Of a stretch of DNA of 64,000 bases, positions 1-10,799 are shown in pieces. The stretch lies in NCBI RefSeq assembly GCF_007655135.1, contig NC_045128.1, positions 17,252,230 to 17,316,229 on the forward strand, given 5' to 3'. The stretch comes from Punica granatum. Lineage: Eukaryota; Streptophyta; Magnoliopsida; Myrtales; Lythraceae. A program made the position numbers and the translations under genes. Numbering within the stretch: position 1 is the first letter of the stretch; every line of letters begins with the position of its first letter. Under the pieces are notes generated by a model that was given only the letters and a program-made list of their open reading frames with translations, had not been told where the DNA came from and did not search any database.

Positions 1-1
1 G

Positions 2-607
2 AGCAAGAAGTTCACTGAGGGGGAGTCCAATTATACAGAAATCGAGAAGATGTGTTGCGCGTTGGTATGGGTCATGTAGAGGTTCCGACAGTACACGCTC
101 TATCACACGATCTGCTTGCTGTCAAAAGCGGGCCCCCTGCGGTATTTGCTCGACAGCCCCTCCTCCATGAGGAACATCGCAAAATGGCACTATCAGCTGA
201 CGGAATACGACATAGAATACGTGCCTCGCACGTCTATCAAGGGGCAGGCGATTGCCGACCATCTAGCAGAATTCCCGATCGACGACGACACGCTGATTAA
301 CACGGACTTCCCGGACGAAGGGATCCTCCAGGTGGACGAAGAGAAAGAGGAGCCAACATGGAAGATGTTCTTTGACGGGGCTGTCAATTCCGTGGGATCA
401 GGAGTTGGGGTGGTTTTGATATCCCCGGACCGGCGCCATTACCCGATCGCTGGGAAAGTGGATTTCTCCTGTACCAATAACGTGGCCGAGTACGAGGCCT
501 GCATCCTCGATTTGCAAGCGGCAATCGATTTCAAAGTGAAGGAGTTAAAGGTATTCGGTGACTCCATGCTCACAATCTTCCAAACGTTGGGGCAATGGAA
601 GACGAAT
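2..607 (+). pseudogene. pol: pol fragment: RT-linked RNase H tail and extra (archaeal-type) RNase H domain
   Basis: Reading frame 2. The first 75 bases encode the end of the reverse-transcriptase RNase H (YTEIEKMCCALVW). An in-frame TAG follows at 77-79, after which the frame continues with the PLRYLL segment and a linker. From about 355 an extra RNase H begins. Its acidic residues are visible: D at 374-376 (FFDGA), E at 488-490 and 494-496 (AEYEAC) and D at 560-562 (FGDS). The frame is lost by a one-base shift at about 602-608; the continuation is in frame 3. The role would be to degrade the RNA strand of the RNA-DNA hybrid during reverse transcription. Stop and frameshift make it non-functional. 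The start of the domain lies upstream of the window. Confidence 0.88.
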
Positions 608-2083
608 AGACGCGAAGTTAGTCCCGTACCATGAGTATCTTGAGGAATTGGCGAAGAACTTCGAGAAGATCTCATTCACCTACACTCCACGTGCGAAGAA
701 TCAGTTCGTGGACGCACTCGCAACACTCGCATCTATGGTGAGTATCTCAGAGGGGAACATCATCGAACTTCTCGAAATCGAAGTGGCCAAAGGCCCGGCC
801 CACTACAACGCGATTGAAGCTTCCGAAGCGAAGCCGTGGTACGAAGACATCAGGAACTTCTTGCGAACGGGCCAATATCCCCCATTCGCCGATCGCCGCG
901 ATCGAAAGACGCTCAGACGCCTCGCGATGCACTATTTTCTAAGCGGCAAGATACTATACTGCCGCTCCTTCGATTCCACGCTCCTCCGGTGCATCGACGA
1001 ACACGAATCGCGGCCTCTGATGGAAGAAGTGCACAGAGGAAATTGTGGACCCCATATGAACGGCCTCATGCTCGCTAAAAAGATCATGCGCTTAGGCTAT
1101 TATTGGTCCACCATGGAGACTGATTGTGTAAAGCATGTCAGGCATTGCCACCGATGCCAAGTTTACGCCGATCAGATCAAGGCGCCGCCCAACGAGCTAC
1201 GCCCTATGACAGCCTCGTGGCCTTTCTCAATGTGGGGGATGGACGTGATTGGCCCGATCAACCCCAAAGCGTCTAACGGACACATGTTCATCCTGGTGGC
1301 GATTGACTACTTCACCAAGTGGATCGAGGCTATCACTTTCGCGTCGGTCACCGCAAAAGTCATGGCCCGTTTTCTCAGACGCGACGTCATCGCCCGGTAC
1401 GGGGTCCCCGCGACGATCATCACGGACAACGCCAAGAACCTGAATAACAAGGTCATCGACAAGCTCTGTGCACAATTCAAAATTCGACACCGCAACTCCA
1501 CCCCATACCGTCCCCAAATGAACCGCGCGGTGGAGGCGGCAAACAAGAACATCAAGAAGATCATCGAAAAAATGACGGTGAACTACAAGGATTGGCACGA
1601 GATGCTCCCCTATGCACTCTTGGCGTACCGAACATCCATACGGACTTCAACCGGGGCAACCCCATATTCTCTGGTCTATGGCATGGAGGCAGTCCTCCCA
1701 ATCGAAGTAGAGATCCCTTCCATGAGGATCTTTGCCGAGGCCGAACTTGCAGAAGCAGAGTGGGCGAAATAGCGATACGAGAAGTTAAACCTCATTGACG
1801 AGAAGAGGCTGAAGGCACTATGCCACGGACAGTGCTACCAACAGAGGATGGCTCGAGCATTCAACGCCAAGGTCCATCACCGAGAGTTCAGTCCCGGTGA
1901 CCTCGTCTTGAGAAAGGTCTTACATGTCGCACCCAATTCTCGAGGGAAGTTCTCATACAAATACGACGGTCCCTTCGTCGTCAAAGAGATCTTCTCCGGG
2001 GGAGCAGTCATTTTGAGCGATATGGACGGCTTTGAAAATGCGCTTCCGTCAATGTTGACGCCATCAAGAAGTACTATCCCTGA
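606..2083 (+). pseudogene. pol: pol fragment: integrase (HHCC zinc finger, DD35E core, C-terminal domain)
   Basis: Frame 3. The zinc finger is seen as H 1032, H 1053, C 1146 and C 1155. The catalytic core has D 1242 (GMDVIG), D 1425 (ITDNAKN) and E 1533, with 35 residues between the last two, so the DD35E triad is intact. The residue three before the catalytic E is Arg (NRAVE), where I would expect Gly. A nonsense TAG lies at 1770-1772. The frame resumes through the C-terminal domain (FSPGDLVLRKV, 1887-1919). A one-base loss at about 2047 shifts the last codons; in the shifted frame the protein ends at TGA 2081-2083. Integrase inserts the DNA copy into the genome. There is no chromodomain, consistent with Tat elements. 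Confidence 0.9.
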
Positions 2084-3117
2084 GCACTTGTATTCGCTTT
2101 TCATTCGCCGGGCTCCGCACCCGTTTCATTTGTAAAATATTTCCGTTCACATGCACGAATACCGACTCCCGCCATTTGTCCAATACAAAACTTTCTTGAG
2201 AGAAAAAAATAATCTCCCGCTAGGTCGAAAGCCTCTTCGAGGCGGCCTAGGAAAAAGCTAGGGAACGAGTGGCACGACTTAAAATCCCACAAAGGGGAGT
2301 CGCGGCAAAAGGAGAGCATAAATCATTTCCTCGTTAGGTTGAAAACCTCTTCCAGGCGGCCTAGGCAAAAGTTAGAGGGCTCGAGGGGTGTGATCTCGCC
2401 CAAACACGGGGGATCGTAGCAAAAGGTGAGCATTCATGTGAGAAAAATCAAATAAAATACCCCGCTAGGTTATCACGCATCTTGCGGCCTTGGCAAAAGT
2501 TAGGGGACAATGTCGGCTCGACCACGAAAGAACAACAACACTTCTCCGTGGAGCTACACCGAGTAGTGGTTCGGCATCCTCCGACGCAAGCAAACTCTTT
2601 TCGACTCTCCAGGCTCGAGACTTGCCCCGGAATGGGGTCGAATCGACGTATCCTTGATCTGGAGGATCCCATAAGAATCCCTCCCATTACCTTTATGCAC
2701 ATAATTCTACGGGTTACCCGTCTCAGAAAAGCTATTCTCCGATAGGGACACGGCCGCCTTCCAAATGGCCACCGATATCATGTCCCCAACACATCTTTAC
2801 ATAGATTCCTTTACGCGTCGTAGTCTAAACGATTTCACGCGGCTGACATCCTTTGTAGGCTTCTCTTTCCCACGTACAGGTTCGATCGGGAACCCCAAGG
2901 GATGCTCCCCGCCGACGGATTCATGTCTGACTCACGCGGCAAGCCGTGCTCTCGAGGCACCGGAAATCGTCGAGGGATGCGCCACACCGCCCAAACCAAC
3001 GGTGTTCAAAGGAGGACAAACAATAGAAGGTCATCATCAGCCACCATGCATAAGGTGGTCCAGACCAAATGCCAAACAAACCACGTCGCCGGACACTTTA
3101 CGCGATCCTCGAGCAAG
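2084..3117 (+). other. 3' untranslated region of element A, upstream part
   Basis: No coding potential. It begins at the inferred pol stop. It contains the hairpin-GCAAAAG modules (2214-2512), then unique sequence. The segment about 2900-3115 is the reverse complement of 7710-7920 in element B and is also present in F (63600-63800). This shows that the pol-bearing and pol-less elements share the same 3' UTR. Confidence 0.75.
2214..2512 (+). repeat. Five reiterated stem-loop + GCAAAAG modules
   Basis: Each module is an inverted repeat followed at once by a version of GGCAAAAG. Module 1 (2220-2250) has outer arms CTAGGTCG and CGGCCTAG around an inner CCTC/GAGG. Module 2 (2271-2312) has CGACT/AGTCG around TCCC/GGGG. 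Module 3 (2334-2364) repeats the outer arms of module 1 with inner CCT/AGG. Module 4 (about 2391-2420) has GATC/GATC around CCC/GGG. Module 5 (about 2463-2500) has inner CGCA/TGCG. Counterparts occur at 54506-54665 (E), 31098-31275 (G) and 8960-9118 (B). The function is unknown. Confidence 0.65.
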
Positions 3118-3420
3118 TGTTTCGGGTCCATCCCGGTTTTAAATTCCTGTTCGGGTCCATCCCGGTCTTAAAATTCCTGTCTCGGGTCCATCCCGGTTTT
3201 AAATTCCTGTTCGGGTCCATCCCGGTCTTAAAATTCCTGTCTCGGGTCCATCCCGGTCTTAAAATTCCTATCTCGGGTCCATCCCGATTTTAAATTCCAG
3301 TTTGGGTCCATCCCGGTCTTAAAATTCCTGTCTCGAGGCCATCCTGGTTTTAAAATTCCTGTCTCGGGTCCATCCCGGTTTTAAAATTCCTGTTCGGGTC
3401 CATCTTGGTTTCAAAATTTC
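3118..3420 (+). repeat. 28-30 bp tandem array, 3' UTR of A
   Basis: About ten units of a sequence with core TCGGGTCCATCCCGG followed by a TTTTAAATTCCTG-like spacer. Each core contains CGGG-N5-CCCG. The same unit in reverse orientation makes up 7286-7700 in element B. Confidence 0.9.
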
Positions 3421-3838
3421 TGCATTCGGGTCCATCCCAGCCACATTCAGGTCTATCCTGGCTCATCTGCATTCGGGTCCATCCCGGCCACATTCAGGTC
3501 TATCCTATCTGCATTCGGGTCCATCCCGGCCACATTCAGGTCTATCCTGGTTCATCTCCATTCGGGTCCATCTCGGCCACATTCAGGTCTATCTTGGCCC
3601 ATCTGCATTCGGGTCCATCCCGGCCACATTCAGGTCTATCCTGGCTCCTTCGGGTCCATCCCGGCTTTAAATTCCTCGTTCAGGTCTATCCTGGCTCCTT
3701 CGGGTCCATCCCGGCTTTAAATTCCTCGTTCAGGTCTATCCTGGCTCCTTCGGGTCCATCCCGGCTTTAAATTTCTCATCCAGGTCTATCCTGGTTTCTT
3801 TCAGGTCCATCCCGGTCTAGATTTCCAGCGCAATATCC
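3421..3838 (+). repeat. About 45 bp tandem array with alternating CGGG/CCCG and CAGG/CCTG stems
   Basis: Units alternate CGGGTCCATCCCG and CAGGTCTATCCTG, both 4-base inverted repeats with a 5-base loop, separated by spacers such as GCCACATT and GCTCATCTGCATT. The last part (about 3640-3800) has a 57-60 bp unit that mixes in the TTTAAATTCCTC spacer of the neighbouring array. It is equivalent to 6897-7285 in B and to the 61663-63590 array. Confidence 0.88.
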
Positions 3839-3869
3839 CGACATGTCCAAGCAAGGTACGAGCAGCCAT

Positions 3870-3880
3870 GGGGGGGGGGG
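3870..3880 (+). repeat. G11 run upstream of the polypurine tract region
   Basis: Eleven consecutive G, about 80 bases before the polypurine-tract hairpin of element A. Element E has 18 G at the equivalent place (56371-56388) and B only five (as C on this strand, near 6828). Confidence 0.8.
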
Positions 3881-3928
3881 AACGGTATCAGAGCTGTCGC
3901 CAGGCCCAAAAAGGGGGTGCTTATTATG

Positions 3929-3963
3929 GTCTTTGGCTACATCCTCTAACCGAGCATGCAACC
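3929..3963 (+). other. Broken polypurine-tract hairpin of A, with insertion target of B
   Basis: The 5' arm TCTTTGG and loop of the hairpin seen intact at 56451-56489 are present. The sequence then stops after GCAACC at 3963, where the LTR terminus TGTGCG starts. In intact copies the next bases are AAAGAGGGGC. The last five bases, CAACC (3959-3963), are therefore the expected left target-site duplication of B. The right copy is absent because B's right end was lost. Confidence 0.7.
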
Positions 3964-6733
3964 TGTGCGCACCCGAATTTAATCTCGTCGGGGCACGCAT
4001 GCGGGAAGCCTATGCAATGCAGCTTGGGAGTGTCCACCTTCCCGGGGACGCGCGACGGACACGCGTGAGAAGGAGTAGCCACTTACTGTTTACGACCCGT
4101 AGGTCAAGGGCCATTGAGTCGCCCGAGTCTAGGGGTACACCTAAATGCTAAGGCAATGGTCATGCGGAACCGAAAATTCCGAATTTGGGGGTTCTATTAC
4201 GTGCGGGCCTATATCCTGCATGCCCTTTCGGTACTCTAGTTTGCTAAGCTTGCCGTTTTATCTTATTTACCACGTGATTTAGGGTTGCACTTGACTCGCC
4301 CGTTTTGACACCGTAAAGCCGGTGAATCAATCGAGTTGGGCCAAGGATCCGAAAGATTAGTAGACTTGTGTGTCGAGGAATCGGTTCACTATCTTATCGT
4401 TACAGTTCATCGAACCGTGATGGTCGATTCCCTGCGCGAATCGAGACCGCGAGTATTCAAGCTTACTCATCTCTTGGTGACAATAGACCAACTTGACCGG
4501 TTCGACACTCGGACCTCTCGCTCGCCGATCGGGAATCCTTACAAGTGAATCAATGAATATACAAATAAAATCCTCGCGATGTTCTCTCGAATAATTACAA
4601 AGTGTAACTTACTAAGTAAATGGATCCCGATCGGTTTGCATTGGGCCAATATTCCGCTCCAGCTCACCGTGTGTTTTGAATGACCGATAAATAAATTAAG
4701 GCAACGCGGGGTCAAAGAGCAGGGGGTCGGGTCCAATCGAACCGACGGTTTGCAGGAGAACCGATTAGTTCCCACTGTAACCGTTGGACTGATCGAGCTC
4801 CCGGGTGATATCTAAACACGTTTCACACATCCAATCCAAATTGCCTTCCACATAGGCCATATTTGGAGTGTGATGGTGACTCGAGGCTAGATCCCATTCC
4901 GCACTCGGGTTGCGCGCACTCGTGAGTTAGGAGGCATTGGACCTCGTGTTCGGTGATTTGGGGCGTTGGACCCCGTGCAACACGTAACCTATGGGCTCGG
5001 ACCCGAACCGCAACAAATCAGCAAAAGCAAATGGAAAACAGAAGAAAACTGATAAAACTGATGGAAAACAGATAACAACTGACAAACGTAGGTGAATATA
5101 GACAAGTTGTGTATTAAGTCGAATGTACGTGATTTAATCAGTTATCGACCGGGGTTGATTTGCAAACAATGTGTCTAACCTAGGCAAACATAGATGGTGG
5201 GCTATAATATGATTCTAAGCTGATTACATGTGTGAATTTGTTTTAGAATCCTTATTCAGTGAGATGACACTACGGTTTCACCGAATTAACCAAACTCGTA
5301 TCTTGACTCTAGATTGGAATCTAATATTCCACCTATCCATTATCTAATGTTTGTTTAAGTCAAGTACATGATTAATCCGGTTCTTCGTCTTTTGCAACTG
5401 AAATAAAAAGGTTCACCACCGAATCTACGATAGGAAGATAGAAACACCGAAAGTGAACGGAATGGGCCGTACGAATGAAACTCGCACCCGAACGGGTTGC
5501 CCTTTTTCGTCCATAGATCGAGGTGTTTCGGTCTCCCTAACACCTAGAATGTCGACGAATCACGAAATGATGGTCATGCCCTTTGAACGGTAAAACGTGT
5601 AGGGCGTGTATGTGGAAGTTGGGATCGCATGACACGAAGAGGTCCAAAGAGGACTCGCGCAGTTAGACATGAGCCTCCTCAAATCGGGCCTTGACTCGAG
5701 TCATAGCGCATGAGTGCTCCCTAGACACTAATTCTATTCGTGTTATGTGTCTCGATGTTTTGAAATTGTGAATTTTAAAAGGGCACTCTCACCGTTTAGT
5801 GATTCGTCGACGCGTTTACGAGTTGATATTCGATTTATCCAATTACTTAGGCCGAATGGTTAGTTTAGCTGAATGGAGGAGTTTATGACCATTAAAACAT
5901 CACTCGGGAGCTCGGTATGATTTGCTTGGTCCGAGCCAAAATGATTTCCTAGCCCCTGGGGGTTGTTGGGAGTGGGTGGTGCAAAGCTCGAACGTCAACG
6001 TTTCCTCGAATGAGCTCTAAGCGCAAGATTCCGCTTGAAAGGGGCCCTTTTGTTGCCGGAATAGTACTCGGGAAACCTAAATGGATTGTACAATGAGATC
6101 GGGGTTCGTTTTCCCAGGCCTTGAGGTCTTCGGGATTGGTTGGCGTGGATTTCGTGCACTGACGGTTCATTAAAAGCGTCTCTGGCCACGTTTCTGTGCA
6201 AAAAGGGGCCATTTCTCCGGGTCTGGATCCGCTCGGGAGACCAAGACTAACTCTGAAAGGCAGTCTGAAACTTATTCCTTGGTTCTGGTGGTCCTTGGGT
6301 GTGTGTAGGCCTGTTTCCGGGTGTCGTTTACTTGTCAGTGGAGCGGGCCCGAGAGCCCTGTCAGAAAAGGCGTCCGTGAGAGATCGGGGTGTCCCGGCTT
6401 ATGTGGTATGCCCCGAAAATGCACCCGGACGTGTCGTTGGTCACTTTGGCACTAAGGGGGATTTTTAGAGTCCCATATTGGGCACCTTTCGGTGCTTCAG
6501 TGATTCGGTGATGAATAGTGCCGCAGTGCCAGCTCCGCTATTTTCGGGGTTCTTTGCCTGTAAGTTCTTCCGACTGCTCTCTTCGGCTTTTCTAATGGAC
6601 CCATCTCTTCTCCTGTTGTTCATGACTCTGTGACCGCACGTTCGCCTCTTATTGCCGGGTGATGAATAGTAACCCGGGCTTTGATCGGGGATTCTCATGT
6701 AGGAAGCCGATGGGCCAAAATGGGGTGCTGACA
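3964..6733 (-). repeat. 3' LTR of element B, internally deleted (2.77 kb)
   Basis: It starts TGTGCGCACC on this strand and ends GGGTGCTGACA. Bases 3964 to about 5870 match 12708 to about 14620 closely. Beyond that, 2 kb or more of LTR, including the TATA region found in other copies, is missing, and sequence 5880-6240 takes its place. The part 6250-6733 is the reverse complement of the LTR start seen at 47644-48150. No gene seen. Short open frames inside are not conserved between copies. Confidence 0.85.
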
Positions 6734-6748
6734 GCTTGCCCCTCTTTG
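6734..6748 (-). promoter_or_regulatory. Polypurine tract of element B (plus-strand primer site)
   Basis: On the minus strand CAAAGAGGGGCAAGC directly precedes the LTR start TGTCAGCACC. The same tract borders the 3' LTRs of E and G. Confidence 0.85.
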
Positions 6749-6781
6749 GTTGCATGCTCGGTTAGAGGATGTAGCCAAAGA
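6743..6781 (-). other. Hairpin enclosing the polypurine tract (B)
   Basis: On the minus strand TCTTTGG and CCAAAGA form a perfect 7-base inverted repeat. The 3' arm overlaps the polypurine tract. A small inner CTC/GAG pair lies in the loop. Equivalents: 56451-56489 and 28461-28497. Confidence 0.6.
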
Positions 6782-6896
6782 TTATAAGAAGCATCCCCTT
6801 TTTGGGCACGGCCACTGCTCTGATGCCGCTCCCCCGTGGTTGCTCGTCGTCTTGCTTGGATATATTGGAACATTGTGCGGGAAATTAGAACCGGGA

Positions 6897-7285
6897 TGGA
6901 CCTGAATGCCTATGAACCAAGATAGACCTGAATGTGACCGGGATAGACCCGAATGCATGAACCATGATAGACCTGAATGACCGGGATAGACCCGAATGCA
7001 TGAACCAGGATAAACCTGAATGACCGGGATAGACCCGAATGCATGAACCAGGATAGACCTGAATGTGACCGGGATGGACCCGTATGCATGAACCAGGATA
7101 GACCTGAATGACCGGGATAGACCCGGATGCATGAACCAGGATAGACCTGAATGACCGAGATAGACCCGGATGCATGAACCAGGATAGACCTGAATGTGAT
7201 CGGGATGGACTCGAATGCATGAACCAGGATGGATCTGAATGTGACCGGGATGGACCCGAATGCATGAACCAGGATAGACCTGAAT
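6897..7285 (-). repeat. About 43 bp tandem array (3' UTR of B)
   Basis: Units combine CGGGATAGACCCG and CAGGATAGACCTG with a CATGAA spacer. Both halves are CGGG-N5-CCCG-type inverted repeats. Open frames here are repeat artefacts. Confidence 0.88.
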
Positions 7286-7700
7286 GACCGGAATTTAAAA
7301 CCGGGATGGACCCGAACAGGAATTTGAAACCGGGATGGACCCGAGCAGGAATTTGAAACCGGGATGGACCCGAACAGGAATTTAAAACCGGGATGGACCC
7401 GAACAGGAATTTAAAACCGGGATGGACTCGAACAGGAATTTATAACCGGGATGGACCCGAATAGGAATTTAAAGCCGGGATGGACCCGAGCAGGAATTTA
7501 AAACCGGGATGGACCCGAGTAGGAATTTAAAACCGGGATGGACCCGAACAGGAATTTAAAACTGGAATGGACCCGAGCAAGAATTTAAAATCGGGATGGA
7601 CCCGAACAGGAATTTGAAACCGGGATGGACCCGAACAGGAATTTGAAACCGGGATGGACCCGAACAGGAATTTAAAATCGGGATGGACCCGAATAGGAAT
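7286..7700 (-). repeat. 28-29 bp tandem array (3' UTR of B)
   Basis: About 14 units of AGGAATTTAAA plus CCGGGATGGACCCGAAC, the reverse complement of the 3118-3420 array of element A. It confirms that A and B share a 3' UTR in opposite orientations. Confidence 0.9.
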
Positions 7701-8124
7701 TCGAAGTTTGGAATTTGCGCAAAGCGTTGTGTGATACGGCTCGCTTGGCGTTCGGATCTGGACCGCTTCATGCGCGGCGGCTGACGATGATCTCTTATCC
7801 CTCGTCCTTCTTTGAACATCGTTGGTTTGGGCGGTGTGGTGCATCCCTCGACGGTTTCCGGCGTATTGAGAGCACACTCTGTCGCGTGAGGCAGACGTGA
7901 GTCCGTCAAGGAGAAGATGCCCCCGGGGGCTCCATGCGTATCGCAATGGAGTTGTTTCATCGTTGCTTTGCCTCTGGGGTGGCGGTGTGTTTGATCTGCC
8001 GGAAGTCGGCTTTGCTGCTAGGGCAATTGCTTGTTGCTCTTCCAGGTGCCGGCTTTATCGCAGGGGCGATTGTAGTTTGCTGGGGATGCTCCGGTTGCGC
8101 GATGATGGACTCGAGCTCTGGGGT

Positions 8125-8174
8125 AGAGCGCCTACGTATCCTGAGGGGTCGGAAATCAGAGTCCGCCGTAGTTC
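8125..8174 (-). other. Conserved GAACTACG...ATACGTAGGC motif (B)
   Basis: On the minus strand GAACTACGGCGGACTCTGAT is followed by a variable stretch and ATACGTAGGCGCTCT. It is conserved in E (55391-55440) and G (30268-30318). From memory, similar GAACTACG...ATACGTAGGC blocks occur in many plant Ty3/Gypsy non-coding regions. Their role is unknown to me. Confidence 0.6.
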
Positions 8175-8959
8175 TTGTGGTTCGTTGTACCTGTGATTCT
8201 GATATCATTAGTAAGTCATGGGATTACTAGCGATTTATAAGCATAGGTAAAAGGAAGTGTTTGTAACGCATGCTCTTCAGTTTCGGGTCGCCTGGGCAAC
8301 CTGTGGAGAGTTTTTGCTTTAGTGATGCGAATGGGGATCCCACTTTCAGAGGCCCCGATGTGAGGCCTCTGGGGCTCCTGTTGGCCTTGCATGGGCATAT
8401 CGAGACGTTCTTAAAGGTGCCCAAGCGGCTCTATCGGTTGTTCGACGCGCCCGTGAGCTTAGGACCCTTCTCATCAGGGTGCCGTAGGGCGGCTGCATTT
8501 GTAACCCGCATGGGGAATTTTATTCAAATTTGGTCAGACCTCGGTCTAGTCATTTTCAGAGTGTTATGACTAGACTCCCGGAAAGAAATGTCTAGGATTT
8601 TGGCTTTGTGGTAGCCGATTGAAGGGTGGCTGTGACCCGTTTTGGAGTTTTTGGAGAAAAGAGAAAGCTTAAGGAGCACGTTGCCCTAGGCTGAAAGGAT
8701 ACACGAGTTCACGCTTGCTGTGAGATGTACCCCCCCTTCTCTTCCATCCTTCGGTTGGTGTTGGCTGTCTTAAACTATTTGGATTGCGTGCTTGGTGCCC
8801 GCTGTGCTTGAAGAAGAATCCGCCTTGGACGGTTGAGTTCGGTAGGAGAGCCGATCGGGGATCGTGTTGGAGTAGATAACCTGGCCATTTCCCTTGGGGA
8901 TCCCTGGTCCGCGTAGTGTGCGAAGGCCCAGGGTGACTGTTTTGTTTATCTCTCATTTT

Positions 8960-9118
8960 ACTCTCCTTTTGCTACGGTCACCCGCCTCGAGGCCGTATCT
9001 TTCAACCTAAAGGGGATGAACTCTCCTTTTGCCACGACCGCCCGCCTTGGGATTTTCAGTCGTGCTTCTCTTTTGCCCTAACTTTTTCCTAGATCGCCCA
9101 GAGGGGTTTTCAACTTAA
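8960..9118 (-). repeat. Hairpin + GCAAAAG modules (B)
   Basis: Minus strand: one well-paired module (about 9026-9065) has CACGACTG and CGGTCGTG arms (one G-T pair) around CCC/GGG, followed by GCAAAAG. The CTAGG-type module at 9089-9117 has decayed arms but keeps inner CCC/GGG. Confidence 0.5.
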
Positions 9119-9313
9119 CAGGCTCGATTCTTTTGTCTCTCGAGTTTGCAAGGGCGAAGGGTTCGAATAATTCGACCTCCGAGTGCGTTACGTTCTGTCT
9201 CCGCCGAGGAGTTGCGTCTGCTGCTCCCCCTTTTTGTCGCGGTTTGTTGATTTCTTCTTTGAATTGGCGGTGCCGGAGTTTTATATCTCGGCGGTGCCTT
9301 GTTTTGTTCATTG

Positions 9314-9366
9314 GGGGGTTTTTCCCGCATCTTTTCTCTCTCTCTTCATTGGCGGGTTTCTCCCGC
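9314..9366 (-). repeat. Pair of short-loop hairpins (B)
   Basis: Minus strand: GCGGGAGAAACCCGC (9352-9366) is a 5-base stem with a 5-base loop. A second copy at 9314-9328 carries one mismatch. Counterparts: 31467-31519 and 54226-54316. Confidence 0.55.
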
Positions 9367-9714
9367 TTCTTTTCGCTCTTTTTTTTTTCTTGCAGCTGGG
9401 GTTTGTATCGTGTCCCCATGTATTTGTTTTACTTTTCCCGACTTTTTCGTTGTTGCGGGTGCTTTGATGCGCTTTGTCTCGCGGAGACTTGGTGTTTGTT
9501 CTTCATGCATTCGGAAGCCGAACTACGTGTTCTTCGTCCTTGCAATCTTTACAAGTGATTTCCCCTATTGTCTAGAGAAAGAAAATGCAAAATTGCCCTT
9601 GGGAGTGTGTGACCGAGATTGTCCTGATGCTTGCTGTGGAAGATGCCCATTCTTGATGCGAATGACTAGGAGCGTTCCAGTGTCGTTTGTTGGACTGACC
9701 CACTATGGCGACCT

Positions 9715-9830
9715 CAGGGCGAACTTTAACTAGGGATGCCCCAGTGTATGTCGCTTGCCGAGGTCGTATTGTCGCGAGCTTCAACCGGGGATGCCCCAGT
9801 GTACGTCACTTGGAAGTACTCATCGTGGCC
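9715..9830 (-). repeat. Two copies of the 54-55 bp repeat (B)
   Basis: Two copies of the unit containing GGGATGCCCCAGTGTA, expanded to about four copies in G (31912-32118) and present twice in E (53744-53835). Confidence 0.7.
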
Positions 9831-10799
9831 GGATGATGTTCGAGGTGGTCTCGGTCTGAATGATGAACGTGAATGCCCTAATCTTCATTGTTAATGTGAC
9901 TTGAGGTGGGCGCCTTGTACAATCATCGTCCCCGATCGTGCTTGTGGCTCCAGCATCAGTTGTATGCTGGAGAGGTGTGCTCTCGAAGCCGATAGGCATG
10001 TTTGTTTGTCGATTGAAACGGTTGCGCTGAGGGCATGCGGCTCGTTCGGATGCTTCCGTCGTCGGCTTCATAGGGGGTACCTCCTTATCGGGCCCTTCCC
10101 TACTGAAGTATAGGAAGAAAGACCCGATAGGAGTTCTCGAGGAGGTGTGAACCCGCGCATCGCTCTTCGCCCACGACCGGCGTGTCCCTGTGAAGGATGA
10201 CAAAGAGGATGATGCATTAGGCTATTATGCGGTGGAATATGTGGTAAGAAATGTAAGGTGGACCCATGGGAAATTCTTTTGTCCAGCGCGCGACCCATGG
10301 GGTGCCGCACGTGGGGGACACTCAATTCCGAGATCTAGTCATCGCTACCCTGGAGTGGGCAGACCGTGGCTAGGGGCCACATAGGTGTACTTTCCCCAAT
10401 TATGGGTTGGCATGCGCAGCCGTCCTAGGGAAGGCTCCAGGAGCTGGGTCTTATGAGGACAAGCGAGTTGAATAGGTCCGACAAAACCAATAGAGCATCT
10501 CTGGGATGGTCCTAGTGCCACTTGAAGGGTTTGTTCATGCCTGGAGCCCATTTGTGAATAAATGTAAAAGAAAGTTTAGGGAAGAGTGCATGTTGCCCTA
10601 GTGACTGGTCGATGGCCACAGTGGAGGGTGGGCAGGGATCATTCTTCGGTCGGAGATGTGACCGTGCTAGTGACTTTCGCGGCGGGTGGGCAAGGCCATG
10701 CTCTGTTCGTCGGAGCTGTTGCTTGTGATCTTTTGCGGTTGAAGGATTAGACTTGCTCCTTGAAGTATCGCTTGGATGAATTTGAATCCAAGTCATTTT

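Larger units (their letters stand above)
1..3963 (+). mobile_element. Element A: 3' half of a Ty3/Gypsy Tat-type LTR retrotransposon
   Basis: Seen: the end of a pol reading frame (RNase H domains, integrase), then a 1.9 kb non-coding tail with hairpin modules, two kinds of tandem repeat and an 11-base G run. The tail is the same module set, in the same order relative to pol sense, as the 3' UTRs of elements B, E and G. The sequence stops just before the expected polypurine tract because the left LTR of element B begins at 3964. The 5' half lies outside the window. Family knowledge: an extra archaeal-type RNase H between RT-RNase H and integrase marks the plant Tat/Ogre lineage. A is the only element here with pol. 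Inference: it represents the autonomous partner of the pol-less elements. The copy is dead, with two stops and two frameshifts. Confidence 0.9.

Noticed and set aside
9133..9733. Overlapping frames of about 140 codons rich in Phe, Ser and Cys
   Set aside because: They lie in T-rich antisense of the element interior; equivalents in E and G are broken differently.
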